Source: Flavobacteriales bacterium UBA7443
GTDB taxonomy: Bacteria > Bacteroidota > Bacteroidia > Flavobacteriales_D > Sanyastnellaceae
DNA length: 17,350 nt
Direction of reading: 5' to 3'
Assembly: GCA_002477505.1 (NCBI GenBank)
Contig: DLQB01000058.1
Span: 1-17,350 of the forward strand
In this document: in pieces, positions 7,658 to 15,555 of the stretch
How the letters are laid out: each line of letters begins with the position of its first letter
Position numbering within the stretch: position 1 is the first letter of the stretch
Made by a program: the position numbers and the translations under genes
Notes under the pieces: model-generated
What the model was told of the DNA's origin: nothing
The model's input: the letters and a program-made list of their open reading frames with translations, nothing else
Database searches by the model: none

Positions 7658-9031
7658 ATGGAGTTTATCGTACTGGCTATTTTCGTTATTGGCTACTTGT
7701 TCATTGCACTCGAGCACACCTTTCATGTGGATAAGGCCGCTAGTGCATTGCTCACCGGTACACTTTGTTGGGGATTATTTGTCATTGGAGTCCACGATGT
7801 TCCTAGTCATTTGGCCGAAGATTTTGCTTCTTTTAAAGCCCACTTCACAGGTGATTCCGCCATGGCGTTGCACACCTTCTTCGAGCATCGGCTGTTGCAC
7901 CACATGGAAGACATCAGCTCAATTTTGTTTTTTCTTTTGGGAGCTATGACCATTGTGGAATTGGTGGATGCGCACGAAGGATTTGCTGTGATAACCGACC
8001 GCATCAAGACCTCAAATAAGGTTCGTCTGCTCTGGATCCTCGCCATCCTGACCTTCTTCTTTTCAGCTGTTTTGGACAACCTTACCACCTCCATTGTTAT
8101 GGTTTCCCTGCTTCGAAAGCTGATTGATGACAAAGAGACCCGGTGGATGTTTGCCGGGGTTGTGGTGATTGCGGCGAATGCGGGTGGGGCCTGGTCTCCC
8201 ATCGGTGACATCACGACCACCATGCTTTGGATTGGCAATCAACTTACGGCTGACGTGATTGTGACCAATTTAATTGTTCCTTCAATTGCTTGTTTGCTCG
8301 TGCCTCTTGGGATCTTGTCTTTCACCATGAAAGGCGAGATCAGTCGACCAGAAATCTCTTTGCATAAAGTAGATCCGACGACTGCGGGTGAGCGCAATCT
8401 CGTTTTCTTCATGGGGGTCGCCGGCTTGTTATTTGTCCCCGTATTCAAAACAGTGACGCATTTGCCCCCTTTTATGGGGATGATGCTTTCCTTGGGCGTG
8501 ATGTGGGTAGTCACGGAAATCATCCACCGCTCAAAGAATCATGAGGAACGCAGTCAACTTTCGGTGATCGGTGTCTTGCGAAAAATCGATGCTGCGTCCG
8601 TCCTTTTTTTCTTGGGTATTTTGTTGGCTGTCGCAGCGCTACAAGAGATTGGTCACCTTATCAATGCGGCTTCTTGGTTGCGGGATTCGATGGGCAATGT
8701 TTATGCGATTAATGTGACCATTGGGTTTTTGTCTGCCATTGTAGACAATGTTCCACTCGTCGCGGCTTCGATGGGAATGTACGATGTGACTGCTGTGGGT
8801 GCTGCGGCCTCCGAATGGGAAGGGTACTTTGTGCAGAACGGCATCTTTTGGCAATTCTTGGCCTACTGCGCGGGTACGGGAGGAAGTGCCCTCATCATCG
8901 GCTCCGCTGCAGGTGTTGCGGTGATGGGCCTTGAACGCATCGATTTCGTCTGGTACCTCAAGAAAATCAGCCTTTTAGCAATCTCTGGTTACCTGGCCGG
9001 TGCGTTGGTTTTTTGGTTGATGTTTCGCTAG
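7658..9031 (+). CDS. nhaD: Na+/H+ antiporter, NhaD type
   Basis: NhaD exchanges cytoplasmic Na+ (or Li+) for external H+ and is common in marine and halophilic bacteria. The 457-residue protein is almost wholly hydrophobic, with about a dozen membrane segments beginning at the N-terminus (MEFIVLAIFVIGYLFIALEH). Family-typical stretches are ILFFLLGAMTIVELVDAHEGF (about 88-108), FFFSAVLDNLTTSIVMVSLL (about 131-150), ANAGGAWSPIGDITTTMLWIG, the second DN motif SAIVDNVPLVAASMGMY near residue 370, and GTGGSALIIGSAAGVAVMG near the C-terminus. The two Asp-Asn motifs in opposite halves fit the inverted-repeat fold of the ion transporter superfamily. It stands 75 bp after the dehydrogenase gene and 128 bp before exbB, so it may be its own unit. 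I see no clear hairpin terminator on either side. Confidence 0.94.
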   Translation: MEFIVLAIFVIGYLFIALEHTFHVDKAASALLTGTLCWGLFVIGVHDVPSHLAEDFASFKAHFTGDSAMALHTFFEHRLLHHMEDISSILFFLLGAMTIVELVDAHEGFAVITDRIKTSNKVRLLWILAILTFFFSAVLDNLTTSIVMVSLLRKLIDDKETRWMFAGVVVIAANAGGAWSPIGDITTTMLWIGNQLTADVIVTNLIVPSIACLLVPLGILSFTMKGEISRPEISLHKVDPTTAGERNLVFFMGVAGLLFVPVFKTVTHLPPFMGMMLSLGVMWVVTEIIHRSKNHEERSQLSVIGVLRKIDAASVLFFLGILLAVAALQEIGHLINAASWLRDSMGNVYAINVTIGFLSAIVDNVPLVAASMGMYDVTAVGAAASEWEGYFVQNGIFWQFLAYCAGTGGSALIIGSAAGVAVMGLERIDFVWYLKKISLLAISGYLAGALVFWLMFR

Positions 9032-9047
9032 TCTTCTGCTGGTCAAG

Positions 9048-9067
9048 GAACCGTTTTGTGAACCGTT
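9048..9067. repeat. Direct repeat GAACCGTT x2, 12-bp period, upstream of exbB
   Basis: The octamer GAACCGTT occurs at 9048-9055 and again at 9060-9067, in the longest intergenic gap of the window (9032-9159), just after nhaD and about 95-110 bases before the exbB start. Tandem half-sites one helical turn apart could be an operator for the exbB-exbD-tonB-folC unit. A match of this size in a 128-base gap is also plausible by chance. No exact TAnnTTTG element or hairpin terminator was seen in this gap. Confidence 0.35.
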
Positions 9068-9159
9068 ACCGGTCGAAAATTGGTTGGAGGTGGTGCGTTG
9101 AAGCCCAATAATTGATTGAACTTTCTCGTTTCAATCTAGGCACACAACTGACCCACTAC

Positions 9160-9876
9160 ATGAACAACTTTTTGATCCTTCAGACGCTGACCACCGGAGC
9201 CAGTGAAGCACAAGCCATGAACGAATTGGCCGCTTCAGATGGCATTCAGCAAGTCGATGTCAGTATTTTGGAACTGCTTCTCGAAGGCGGTATTTACATC
9301 ATGGCCCCACTTGCACTGATGTCCATGATCGCCATTTACGTATTCATTGAACGAACGTTGGCCATTCGCAAAGCGGAAAAGGTCACACCGGATTTCATGG
9401 ACAAAATCCGAGATTACATCAGCCAGGGTAGCTTCGAAAGTGCACGCAATTTGTGCCAGGACTCAGACACGCCTATGGCTCGGATGCTGGACAAAGGAAT
9501 CAGCCGCATTGGTAAGGATTTGAAAGACATCAGCGTAGCGATTGAGAACATCGGCAAGCTGGAGCTTTACAATTTAGAGAAAAACCTAAGCTCGCTGGCC
9601 ACGGTGGCTGGCGCAGCGCCGATGGTTGGTTTCTTGGGGACGGTCATCGGTATGGTCAATGTATTCTTGGATATGGAAACGGCTGGAACGGTCCGGGTTG
9701 AGGATATATCAAGCGGAACCAAGCAGGCCATGATCACCACGATTGTGGGTTTGATTGTTGGAATCATCGCCTACATGGCCTACAACAACCTCGTGAGCAA
9801 GGTGAGCAAGGTGGTGCACAAGATGGAGGCTACGAGCATTGAATTCATTGACATTTTGGAAGAACCTGCCGCATGA
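9160..9876 (+). CDS. exbB: ExbB/TolQ/MotA-family proton channel protein
   Basis: ExbB forms the pentameric inner-membrane channel that, with ExbD, uses the proton motive force to drive TonB. The 238-residue protein shows the expected three membrane segments: about 43-63 (GGIYIMAPLALMSMIAIYVF), 147-170 and 190-210. A cytoplasmic loop lies between the first two. The family signature GAAPMVGFLGTVIGMVNVF begins at ~151, and SSGTKQAMITTIVGLIVGI forms the last helix. The frame is open from a TTG at 9112, but ATG 9160 gives a start resembling Bacteroidota ExbB, which commonly carry a polar N-terminal stretch of some 40 residues before the first membrane segment. The gene overlaps exbD by four bases (ATGA), which suggests translational coupling. 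TolQ is an alternative name, but the TonB-like gene downstream favours ExbB. Confidence 0.94.
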   Translation: MNNFLILQTLTTGASEAQAMNELAASDGIQQVDVSILELLLEGGIYIMAPLALMSMIAIYVFIERTLAIRKAEKVTPDFMDKIRDYISQGSFESARNLCQDSDTPMARMLDKGISRIGKDLKDISVAIENIGKLELYNLEKNLSSLATVAGAAPMVGFLGTVIGMVNVFLDMETAGTVRVEDISSGTKQAMITTIVGLIVGIIAYMAYNNLVSKVSKVVHKMEATSIEFIDILEEPAA

Positions 9877-10265
9877 ATCTCGGACAACGCAATAAAATCA
9901 GTGTGACTGGGAATATGTCATCCATGACCGACCTGGTTTTTCTGTTGCTCATATTCTTCATCATCCTTTCGACTTTGGTGAGCAATGGGGTGAACGTCGA
10001 ATTGCCACAGGCCAAAGGCACCAATTCAGTGACGGCCAAAATGACGGTGAGCATTAAGCCCGATGGGACATATTACCTGAATGGCGGCCAAGTATCGTAC
10101 GAAGATTTGGAACCGGCATTGCGCGTGCGAATGGCGGATGACGCTGATCCCGTGCTGTACTTGCAAGTGGATGAACAAGTGCCGACAGGTAAGACCGTTG
10201 AACTTATTGGGATGGCCAAGTCCAATGAATGGAAGGTCATGTTGGGAGCATCACCAAAAAAATAA
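9873..10265 (+). CDS. exbD: ExbD/TolR-family biopolymer transport protein
   Basis: ExbD is the single-span partner that sits in the ExbB pore and carries the proton-responsive aspartate. The 130-residue protein has a short cytoplasmic N-terminus, then a membrane helix at about residues 20-36 beginning MTDLVFLLLIFFIIL. Asp 20 is the expected essential aspartate. The periplasmic domain follows, with NVELPQAKG, the IKPDGTYYLNGGQVSYEDLE segment, and LYLQVDEQVPTGKTVELIGMA. Length is normal for the family. It overlaps exbB by four bases and is followed after seven bases by the TonB-like gene, so the three are almost certainly one transcript. Only one exbD copy is present here, whereas some Bacteroidota loci carry two. 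Confidence 0.94.
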   Translation: MNLGQRNKISVTGNMSSMTDLVFLLLIFFIILSTLVSNGVNVELPQAKGTNSVTAKMTVSIKPDGTYYLNGGQVSYEDLEPALRVRMADDADPVLYLQVDEQVPTGKTVELIGMAKSNEWKVMLGASPKK

Positions 10266-10272
10266 GGTCAAA

Positions 10273-11073
10273 ATGAATGCAGGAATGGAATTGCGGCGAC
10301 TGGAGGTCGAGAAAAGCAACCGCCGAAAAGCGGGCTTGCTGACGTCGGTTATCTTCATCGCCGTGCTTATTCTCTGCTTTTTTCTGACGGCCTTTACGAT
10401 GTCAATCCCATCGCCGGGTGAGCAATATGTCGCCGTTGGATTTGCGGACTTGGGAGACACAGAAGAGGCGAGTGGCGACACAGAATCAGAGGCGCCTTCC
10501 GAAATTGTTCAAGAGGCCGTTCAACCTGAAACCGCTTCGACGGAAACGGTCGAGTCCACGAATGCAGAAGAAGTGGTGACCCAAGCATCATCCGAGGTGT
10601 CTGCCCCGTCACAACCCGATCCGGTGAAAGAACCTGAACCTGAACCCGACCCTGAACCTACGGTTTCATCAGCTTTGGCGAATGCTTTCAATACGCTGGC
10701 ATCAAGCGGAGGCGGTGGGTCTGAAGGGGAATCCGAGACGGGAACGGGCAACGAGGGAAAAGACGATGGCCGAATCGATGGCCGCGGGGTGGTAAGCGGT
10801 GACAATGGCGATTGGTCGCTTGAAGGCGGAGAACGAATTGGTAAGCCCATGCTGGATGAGAATCCCCGCATTGAAGGCGTCGTGCGGGTGGACATCATTG
10901 TGGACAAGGCTGGGAATGTTACCTCGGCCATTTACGATGGGAAGTACTCTACCATATCGGATTCAGAGCATATTGCACTCGCCCTTCGCGCGGCGAAGAC
11001 AGCGAAATTTACTCCCAATCAAACCATGCCGCTCCGGCGGGGATTTTTGAACATCCGATTCGAATTGGAATGA
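10273..11073 (+). CDS. TonB-like energy transducer with acidic linker
   Basis: The protein probably transmits energy from ExbB/ExbD to outer-membrane TonB-dependent receptors. Of 266 residues, 1-20 are cytoplasmic and basic (RRLEVEKSNRRKAG) and 21-43 form one membrane helix. Residues ~45-180 make a low-complexity periplasmic linker: first acidic and Ser/Thr-rich, then EPEPEPDPEP at ~120-129, then Gly-rich (SSGGGGSEGE and onward to about 180). The C-terminal ~80 residues (IGKPMLDENPRIEGVVRVDI, DKAGNVTSA, ALRAAKTAKFTPN, GFLNIRFEL) fit a TonB C-terminal domain. The linker lacks the Lys-Pro repeats of E. coli TonB. The frame is open from 10081 inside exbD, but ATG 10273, seven bases after the exbD stop, gives the right topology. 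The stop overlaps the folC start (ATGA). The family is clear from topology and neighbours more than from strict motifs. Confidence 0.88.
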   Translation: MNAGMELRRLEVEKSNRRKAGLLTSVIFIAVLILCFFLTAFTMSIPSPGEQYVAVGFADLGDTEEASGDTESEAPSEIVQEAVQPETASTETVESTNAEEVVTQASSEVSAPSQPDPVKEPEPEPDPEPTVSSALANAFNTLASSGGGGSEGESETGTGNEGKDDGRIDGRGVVSGDNGDWSLEGGERIGKPMLDENPRIEGVVRVDIIVDKAGNVTSAIYDGKYSTISDSEHIALALRAAKTAKFTPNQTMPLRRGFLNIRFELE

Positions 11074-12299
11074 CCTTTCAAGAGGCAATGTCCTGGCTCT
11101 TTGAGCAATTGCCAATGTACCAACGGCAGGGGGCAGCGGCGTACAAAACAGATCTTGATGGGACTTGGGCCGTGCTAGAAAGCATGGGGCGTCCCGACTT
11201 GAAACTTCCGAATGTCATTCACGTCGCGGGTACCAATGGGAAAGGATCCGTGTGCCAGGCCGTTCATAATGCCCTGGTGGATCAGGGATTCAAAGTTGGG
11301 TTGTTCACCTCACCGCACTTGCATGATTTTCGAGAGCGTATGCGGGTGAATGGTGCTATGCCCTCGGAAGACTGGGTGGTCGATTTTGTCACGGTGCAGC
11401 GAAAGGAGTTCGAAAGGCTGGATTTGAAACCGTCTTTTTTTGAATGGACGTTTGGAATGGCCATGTGCTATTTTTCTGCATGCCAGGTGGATTTGGTGGT
11501 ATTGGAGACGGGCATGGGAGGGCGCCTGGACAGCACGAACATCTTCCCTCGACCTCTGGTGACGGCAATTACCAATATTGGATTGGATCATACCCAGTTT
11601 CTTGGAAATGATATCCGCACCATTGCCAAGGAAAAGGCAGGAATCATCAAAGATGGTTGCCCGGTGGTGGTGGGGAGAATGCGTCCGGAAGCCCAATCGG
11701 TGATTTTGGGACAAGCCTTGAAACAAGGGGCTGAGTTTCATTACGCGCCCGAAGCAATTGCAGATGCGAAACTGGGTCCAAATTGGCCGGAAAATCGGGC
11801 CACGGCACACCAGATTTTAACGGTTTTGCGAAGTCAAACGGGATGGGGCGACGTGGATGTTCCTGCCCAACAGAAACTGTCCAAGGCCGGACATTTGGGG
11901 CGCTGGCAATGGCTGCAGATCCCGAATAAGTCTCCCGGGATTCTGGTGGATTGTGCGCACAACGAGGATGGTTTGAAGCGCACAGTTTCCGCTCTTGAGG
12001 AATTGCAATATGATGCGCTGCACTTGGTTCTGGGGGTTGTTGGCGACAAGGAACTTGAACCGGTTTGGAAATGGCTTCCTGCCCGAGCTCATTTCCACTT
12101 TTGCGCCGCGAATATTCCCCGGGCACTGCCGGTGGATGAGTTGACAGCGGCAGCGGCAAAAGCGGGTCGGGCCGGAAAACCTTATGAAACCGTCGCTCAT
12201 GCAGTTTTGGGGGCACAATCCCAGGCGGCCCCAAGCGATTTGATTGTTGTTCTGGGGAGCATTTTTGTAGCGGCAGAGGCGCTGCGCACCTTTGATTAA
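11070..12299 (+). CDS. folC: Bifunctional folylpolyglutamate synthase / dihydrofolate synthase
   Basis: FolC adds glutamate to dihydropteroate to make dihydrofolate and extends polyglutamate tails on reduced folates, using ATP in the cytoplasm. The 409-residue protein follows the Mur-ligase-like plan. The ATP-binding loop is HVAGTNGKGSVC at about 51-62, then GLFTSPHLHDFRERMRVNG, DLVVLETGMGGRLDSTN at ~141-157, NIGLDHTQFLG at ~169-179 and KEKAGIIKDG with the carbamylated-lysine region near 188. The C-terminal domain opens around VDCAHNEDGLKRTV. The ATG at 11070 overlaps the stop of the TonB-like gene by four bases, so folC is probably translated from the exbB transcript. Whether both activities are retained cannot be read directly. 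Its TAA stop shares the four bases TTAA with the convergent gpmI stop. Confidence 0.95.
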   Translation: MTFQEAMSWLFEQLPMYQRQGAAAYKTDLDGTWAVLESMGRPDLKLPNVIHVAGTNGKGSVCQAVHNALVDQGFKVGLFTSPHLHDFRERMRVNGAMPSEDWVVDFVTVQRKEFERLDLKPSFFEWTFGMAMCYFSACQVDLVVLETGMGGRLDSTNIFPRPLVTAITNIGLDHTQFLGNDIRTIAKEKAGIIKDGCPVVVGRMRPEAQSVILGQALKQGAEFHYAPEAIADAKLGPNWPENRATAHQILTVLRSQTGWGDVDVPAQQKLSKAGHLGRWQWLQIPNKSPGILVDCAHNEDGLKRTVSALEELQYDALHLVLGVVGDKELEPVWKWLPARAHFHFCAANIPRALPVDELTAAAAKAGRAGKPYETVAHAVLGAQSQAAPSDLIVVLGSIFVAAEALRTFD

Positions 12300-13813
12300 A
12301 AAAGGGCTTTGCCGGTCATGGCTGCGGGCTGATCGATGCCCATCAGCTTGAGAACCGTTGGCGCTACGTCAGCCAATTTACCGTCGTGGAGTGGCTGTGC
12401 TTCCGTTGAAAGAATTACGACGGGGACGGGATTGGTGGTGTGTGCGGTGTGTGGCGCTCCATCGGGATGACGTGCATAGTCGGCATTGCCGTGATCGGCG
12501 ATGATGATGAATTGGTAACCGTTTGAACGTCCGGTGTCGACGACCTCCTTCAGACACGCATCAGTCGTTTCTACGGCACTGACAATGGCATCAAAAACGC
12601 CTGTATGACCCACCATATCCGGATTTGCGAAATTCAAGCACACAAAGTCCGGAGCTTCATCAGCTGATTTGGCCATTTCCGGGACAATCAGCCCGACGAT
12701 TTCATGTGCAGACATTTCAGGCTGTAAATCGTACGTTGCAACTTTGGGGCTATGCGCCATCAGGCGTTTCTCACCTGTGAAGGGTTCTTCTCGTCCACCG
12801 TTGAAGAAGAAGGTTACGTGTGGATACTTCTCTGTTTCTGCGATTCGAACTTGTGTCTTGCCCGCATGGGAGATGGTTTCACCGAGCGTGCCTTCCAGGT
12901 TGGGCTTGTCATAAATGACATGAACGCCTTCGAATGAATCATCGTAATTGGTCATGGTGACATAATGCAGCGCGAGGGCACGGGTGCCATGCTCGGGCAT
13001 GTCTTGCTGGGTCAGTGCGTGGGTGATTTCTCGGCAACGGTCCGTTCGAAAATTGAAACAGATTACTACATCGTTTTCCTTGATGGCTTCGGGTTTCCCT
13101 ACGACGAAGGGTCGGATGAATTCATCGGTGATTCCTTCGTTATAATGGGCTTGAATTCCTTCCGACGCGGACTCGAATCGTTCTCCTTCGGATCGCACCA
13201 AGGTTGCGTAGGATTGAGAAATCCGTTCCCATCGGTTGTCTCGATCCATCGAATAATAACGCCCGTGAACGGTTGCTACCCGCCCACCTGTTTCTGCCAA
13301 CACTTCTTCTAAGTCGTGCATGTAGGAAAGGGCTTTTTGCGGAGAAGTGTCCCGTCCATCCGTGAATGCATGGATGGCGAAATCGTTCAGGCCCCGGGCT
13401 GCTGCAGCACGACAGAGCGCATGGAGATGTGCTTGTTGGGAATGAACACCACCTTGTGAAACGAGTCCCATAAAATGCAATTGGCCACCTCCGCTGATGG
13501 CCTGATCAAAGGCCGCATTCAGTGCTTCTTCTTTTTGAAAGGAATCATCGGCGATAGCCCGATTGATGCGCAGAAGGTCCTGGTAGACGACGCGGCCAGC
13601 GCCGATGTTCATGTGGCCGACCTCGCTATTCCCCATCTGGCCTTTGGGCAAACCCACAAATTCGCCGTCCGTTCGCAACGTTGCTTGTGGTTGAGAGGCT
13701 AGTAACTCATCCATGAACGGTGTGCGAGCGGCAGCGATAGCATTGCTATCATCAGGCGAGCCAATTCCCCAGCCATCCAGGATGATCAACGCGCATTTTT
13801 GGTCCTTTTTCAT
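12296..13813 (-). CDS. gpmI: 2,3-bisphosphoglycerate-independent phosphoglycerate mutase
   Basis: GpmI interconverts 3-phosphoglycerate and 2-phosphoglycerate in glycolysis and gluconeogenesis using two Mn2+ ions and a phosphoserine intermediate. The 505-residue protein has the metal-binding N-terminus CALIILDGWGIG (Asp ~13) and the catalytic Ser ~63 in MGNSEVGHMNIGAGR. It also has HAFTDGRDTSP, FNFRTDRCREIT, the YPHVTFFFNGG segment, and C-terminal metal ligands in IADHGNADYARHPDG and HTAHTTNPVPVV. The frame opens at a TTG (13822) overlapping the upstream kinase stop, but ATG 13813, five bases after that stop, is the better start and matches the family N-terminus. It is probably co-transcribed with the histidine kinase gene. 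It converges on folC with a 4-bp overlap. Confidence 0.96.
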   Translation of the reverse strand: MKKDQKCALIILDGWGIGSPDDSNAIAAARTPFMDELLASQPQATLRTDGEFVGLPKGQMGNSEVGHMNIGAGRVVYQDLLRINRAIADDSFQKEEALNAAFDQAISGGGQLHFMGLVSQGGVHSQQAHLHALCRAAAARGLNDFAIHAFTDGRDTSPQKALSYMHDLEEVLAETGGRVATVHGRYYSMDRDNRWERISQSYATLVRSEGERFESASEGIQAHYNEGITDEFIRPFVVGKPEAIKENDVVICFNFRTDRCREITHALTQQDMPEHGTRALALHYVTMTNYDDSFEGVHVIYDKPNLEGTLGETISHAGKTQVRIAETEKYPHVTFFFNGGREEPFTGEKRLMAHSPKVATYDLQPEMSAHEIVGLIVPEMAKSADEAPDFVCLNFANPDMVGHTGVFDAIVSAVETTDACLKEVVDTGRSNGYQFIIIADHGNADYARHPDGAPHTAHTTNPVPVVILSTEAQPLHDGKLADVAPTVLKLMGIDQPAAMTGKALF

Positions 13814-13818
13814 GGGTT

Positions 13819-14748
13819 TCAATTGGATTTTGGAATCCAGGTTGCGATTCGTGAGCCTCCGCGTTCGTTTGATTCAATGTGCAGTTTGCCCTTGTGCATT
13901 TTCAATATTTGATCGGCGAGGTAGAGACCCAGTCCAGTTCCCGAGGTCTCTGAATCCTTGAGGCGCTCGAACTTTCGCAAGACATTTTCTCGCTGATCGA
14001 AGGGAATGCCGGTTCCTCCGTCATCAAAAACAACAGAAAGCCCCGCGTCACTCTCCGAAAGGACAATGGATACAGGCTCTGAAGAAGGGCTATACTTCAA
14101 CGCATTTTCAAGCAAATTTCCCCAAGCGAGTGCCAGCGCATCCGCATCTCCCTCCATCTGTGCGCCCGCATCGCAATCATTTTTCAATTCAATGATACGC
14201 CCTTGATAAGGGCCCACCTGATGACGATGCATCACACGCGTGACCACTTCTTCTGCATCGAATAAAACCTTTGTCATCTCTTTGCCAGAGATCAGTCGGT
14301 TGTTCTGAAGGATGTTTTCTACCCGTTGCTCCAGTCGTGTCAAGCCAGCTTGCGCATCGTCGAGCAGGAGCTTTTTCGTTTTTTCATCCCATTCGTGCTT
14401 TTTCAACGAGTCAATCGCGATTTGGCTCCCTGCAATAGGAGTCTTCAGTTCGTGGGTAACGGCCAATAGAAAATGGCGTTCTTTCTGGGCCTGTTCCATT
14501 TCGCGTTTGATGCTCCGCCAAATCACAATAAACCCAAGGCTCAAGAGCCCGAAAAACACCAATCCTTCGCCAATGATCATGCGGATTGCTTGATTCAGTT
14601 TTTCGTCGGTGGCATCGTTCAATTCAAAAATTTGACGCTGCTGCCGGACGAGAAGACTTGCCCACCAAAGAAATTGGAGGAGAATATAGGCGCCCAGCAA
14701 TGCCGTGAGCCATCCCCTTTTTCCCATGCTCGAGCGTTTTTTTCTCAT
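13819..14748 (-). CDS. Two-component sensor histidine kinase (orphan, two membrane segments)
   Basis: This membrane histidine kinase has 309 residues. There are two hydrophobic segments at about 13-34 and 58-77, separated by only some 22 residues (LLVRQQRQIFELNDATDEKL), so there is almost no periplasmic sensor domain. The HisKA dimerisation domain carries the phospho-acceptor His ~99 in AVTHELKTPIAGSQ. The ATPase domain shows the N box WGNLLENALKYS at ~209-220, the G1 box DDGGTGIP at ~242-249, the F box KFERL and the G2 box SGTGLGLYLADQ. All catalytic boxes look intact. No response regulator is adjacent. A -7 element ends five bases before the ATG at 14748, so the message may be leaderless or translation may begin at ATG 14727. 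gpmI follows five bases after its stop. Confidence 0.94.
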   Translation of the reverse strand: MRKKRSSMGKRGWLTALLGAYILLQFLWWASLLVRQQRQIFELNDATDEKLNQAIRMIIGEGLVFFGLLSLGFIVIWRSIKREMEQAQKERHFLLAVTHELKTPIAGSQIAIDSLKKHEWDEKTKKLLLDDAQAGLTRLEQRVENILQNNRLISGKEMTKVLFDAEEVVTRVMHRHQVGPYQGRIIELKNDCDAGAQMEGDADALALAWGNLLENALKYSPSSEPVSIVLSESDAGLSVVFDDGGTGIPFDQRENVLRKFERLKDSETSGTGLGLYLADQILKMHKGKLHIESNERGGSRIATWIPKSN

Positions 14749-14753
14749 GGGTG

Positions 14754-14761
14754 CAAAGCTA
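14754..14761 (-). promoter_or_regulatory. Predicted -7 element (TAGCTTTG) before the histidine kinase gene
   Basis: On the minus strand TAGCTTTG matches the Bacteroidota TAnnTTTG consensus exactly. It lies in the 40-base gap between the methyltransferase stop and the kinase ATG at 14748, with five bases between the element and the ATG. Transcription from it would begin at or next to the ATG. A -33 box at standard spacing is not obvious. Confidence 0.45.
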
Positions 14762-14788
14762 ATTCAACCCTTTAACTCTTGGAAGTAT

Positions 14789-15550
14789 TTAGAAACGAAT
14801 GCGGTGGAATTCTCGTGCCAAGCTTGGATTTGCCGTGAGGAGTCCCCATTCATAGAAGTCAACACGTAAGCTCCAGCGATTTTCTTGGATCAATTCGTCC
14901 CATGCTGCTTCCATGTCCCGAGACCAATGAATATCGTCGCACACAATGACGCCTTTTTCAGAGAGGCAGGGCGCTAATTCGTTTACGTATCGCATGAGTG
15001 CGGCTCCTCGGTGGTTTCCATCGATGAAGATCAAGTCGTATTGCAGGGGAGGGAGGGAAGGCAGCACGTCATCGAAATCACCTACGATGCTGGTCACATT
15101 CTGAACGTTGAGGCGTCGCCAGATGTCTTCTGCATGACCTGCGAGCGCTGGATTGCCTTCAATCGTTGTAACGGATGTGGCATGTTTGCCAAGGTAAGCA
15201 GTGGTAATGCCGAGGCAGGTGCCCAGTTCGAGGACTACCGCAGTCTCCAGATAACTCGCAAGGCCAGCAAGCGCTCGTGCATGGCGAGGCCGCTTGAGCG
15301 CACTTTGGGCGATTTCGGCCACGGTTCGTGCTTTGGATTGTGAACCAGCTCCTAGGTCGAGCATTGGCACTTCATTCTGGTCCTTCAGCAATCGACTGCG
15401 TTCTCGCTCAATCTCTGGCCACGAGATTGACGCGCCTCGCATGGATTGAAGCAATGAAAACAGCCACGGGCTGTGTATCCTTCTCCAAGACACGGAGTGC
15501 ATTCGCCAATTGAGCCAACTCTTGATTCGATGGAGGAGCACATTTTTCAC
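14789..15550 (-). CDS. Class I SAM-dependent methyltransferase, O-methyltransferase-like
   Basis: The 253-residue protein has a Rossmann-type SAM-binding core: motif I VVLELGTCLGITTAYL at about 105-120, the acidic loop TTIEGNPALAGHAE at ~128-141, IVGDFDDVL (motif II region), YDLIFIDGNHRGA at ~171-183 and GVIVCDDIHWS at ~200-210. The FIDGNH and CDDIHW motifs resemble the Methyltransf_24 / O-methyltransferase group. The N-terminus (residues 1-32), with RIHSPWLF, recalls an HSPF-type motif in Bacteroidota homologues, which supports the GTG start at 15550 over ATG 15502. The substrate is unknown. A -7 element (15556-15563) ends five bases before the GTG, so a leaderless message or a later start is possible. 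The kinase gene follows 40 bp downstream with its own promoter-like element. Confidence 0.9.
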   Translation of the reverse strand: MKNVLLHRIKSWLNWRMHSVSWRRIHSPWLFSLLQSMRGASISWPEIERERSRLLKDQNEVPMLDLGAGSQSKARTVAEIAQSALKRPRHARALAGLASYLETAVVLELGTCLGITTAYLGKHATSVTTIEGNPALAGHAEDIWRRLNVQNVTSIVGDFDDVLPSLPPLQYDLIFIDGNHRGAALMRYVNELAPCLSEKGVIVCDDIHWSRDMEAAWDELIQENRWSLRVDFYEWGLLTANPSLAREFHRIRF

Positions 15551-15555
15551 TTTGT

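Noticed and set aside
10081..10272. 64-residue upstream extension of the TonB-like protein inside exbD
   Set aside because: It is an out-of-frame translation of exbD, rich in Cys and Trp and unlike a TonB N-terminus. The ATG at 10273 restores the normal topology.
11647..12234. 195-codon minus-strand open frame opposite folC
   Set aside because: It is antisense to conserved folC motifs, Pro-rich, and without a recognisable start context or domain.
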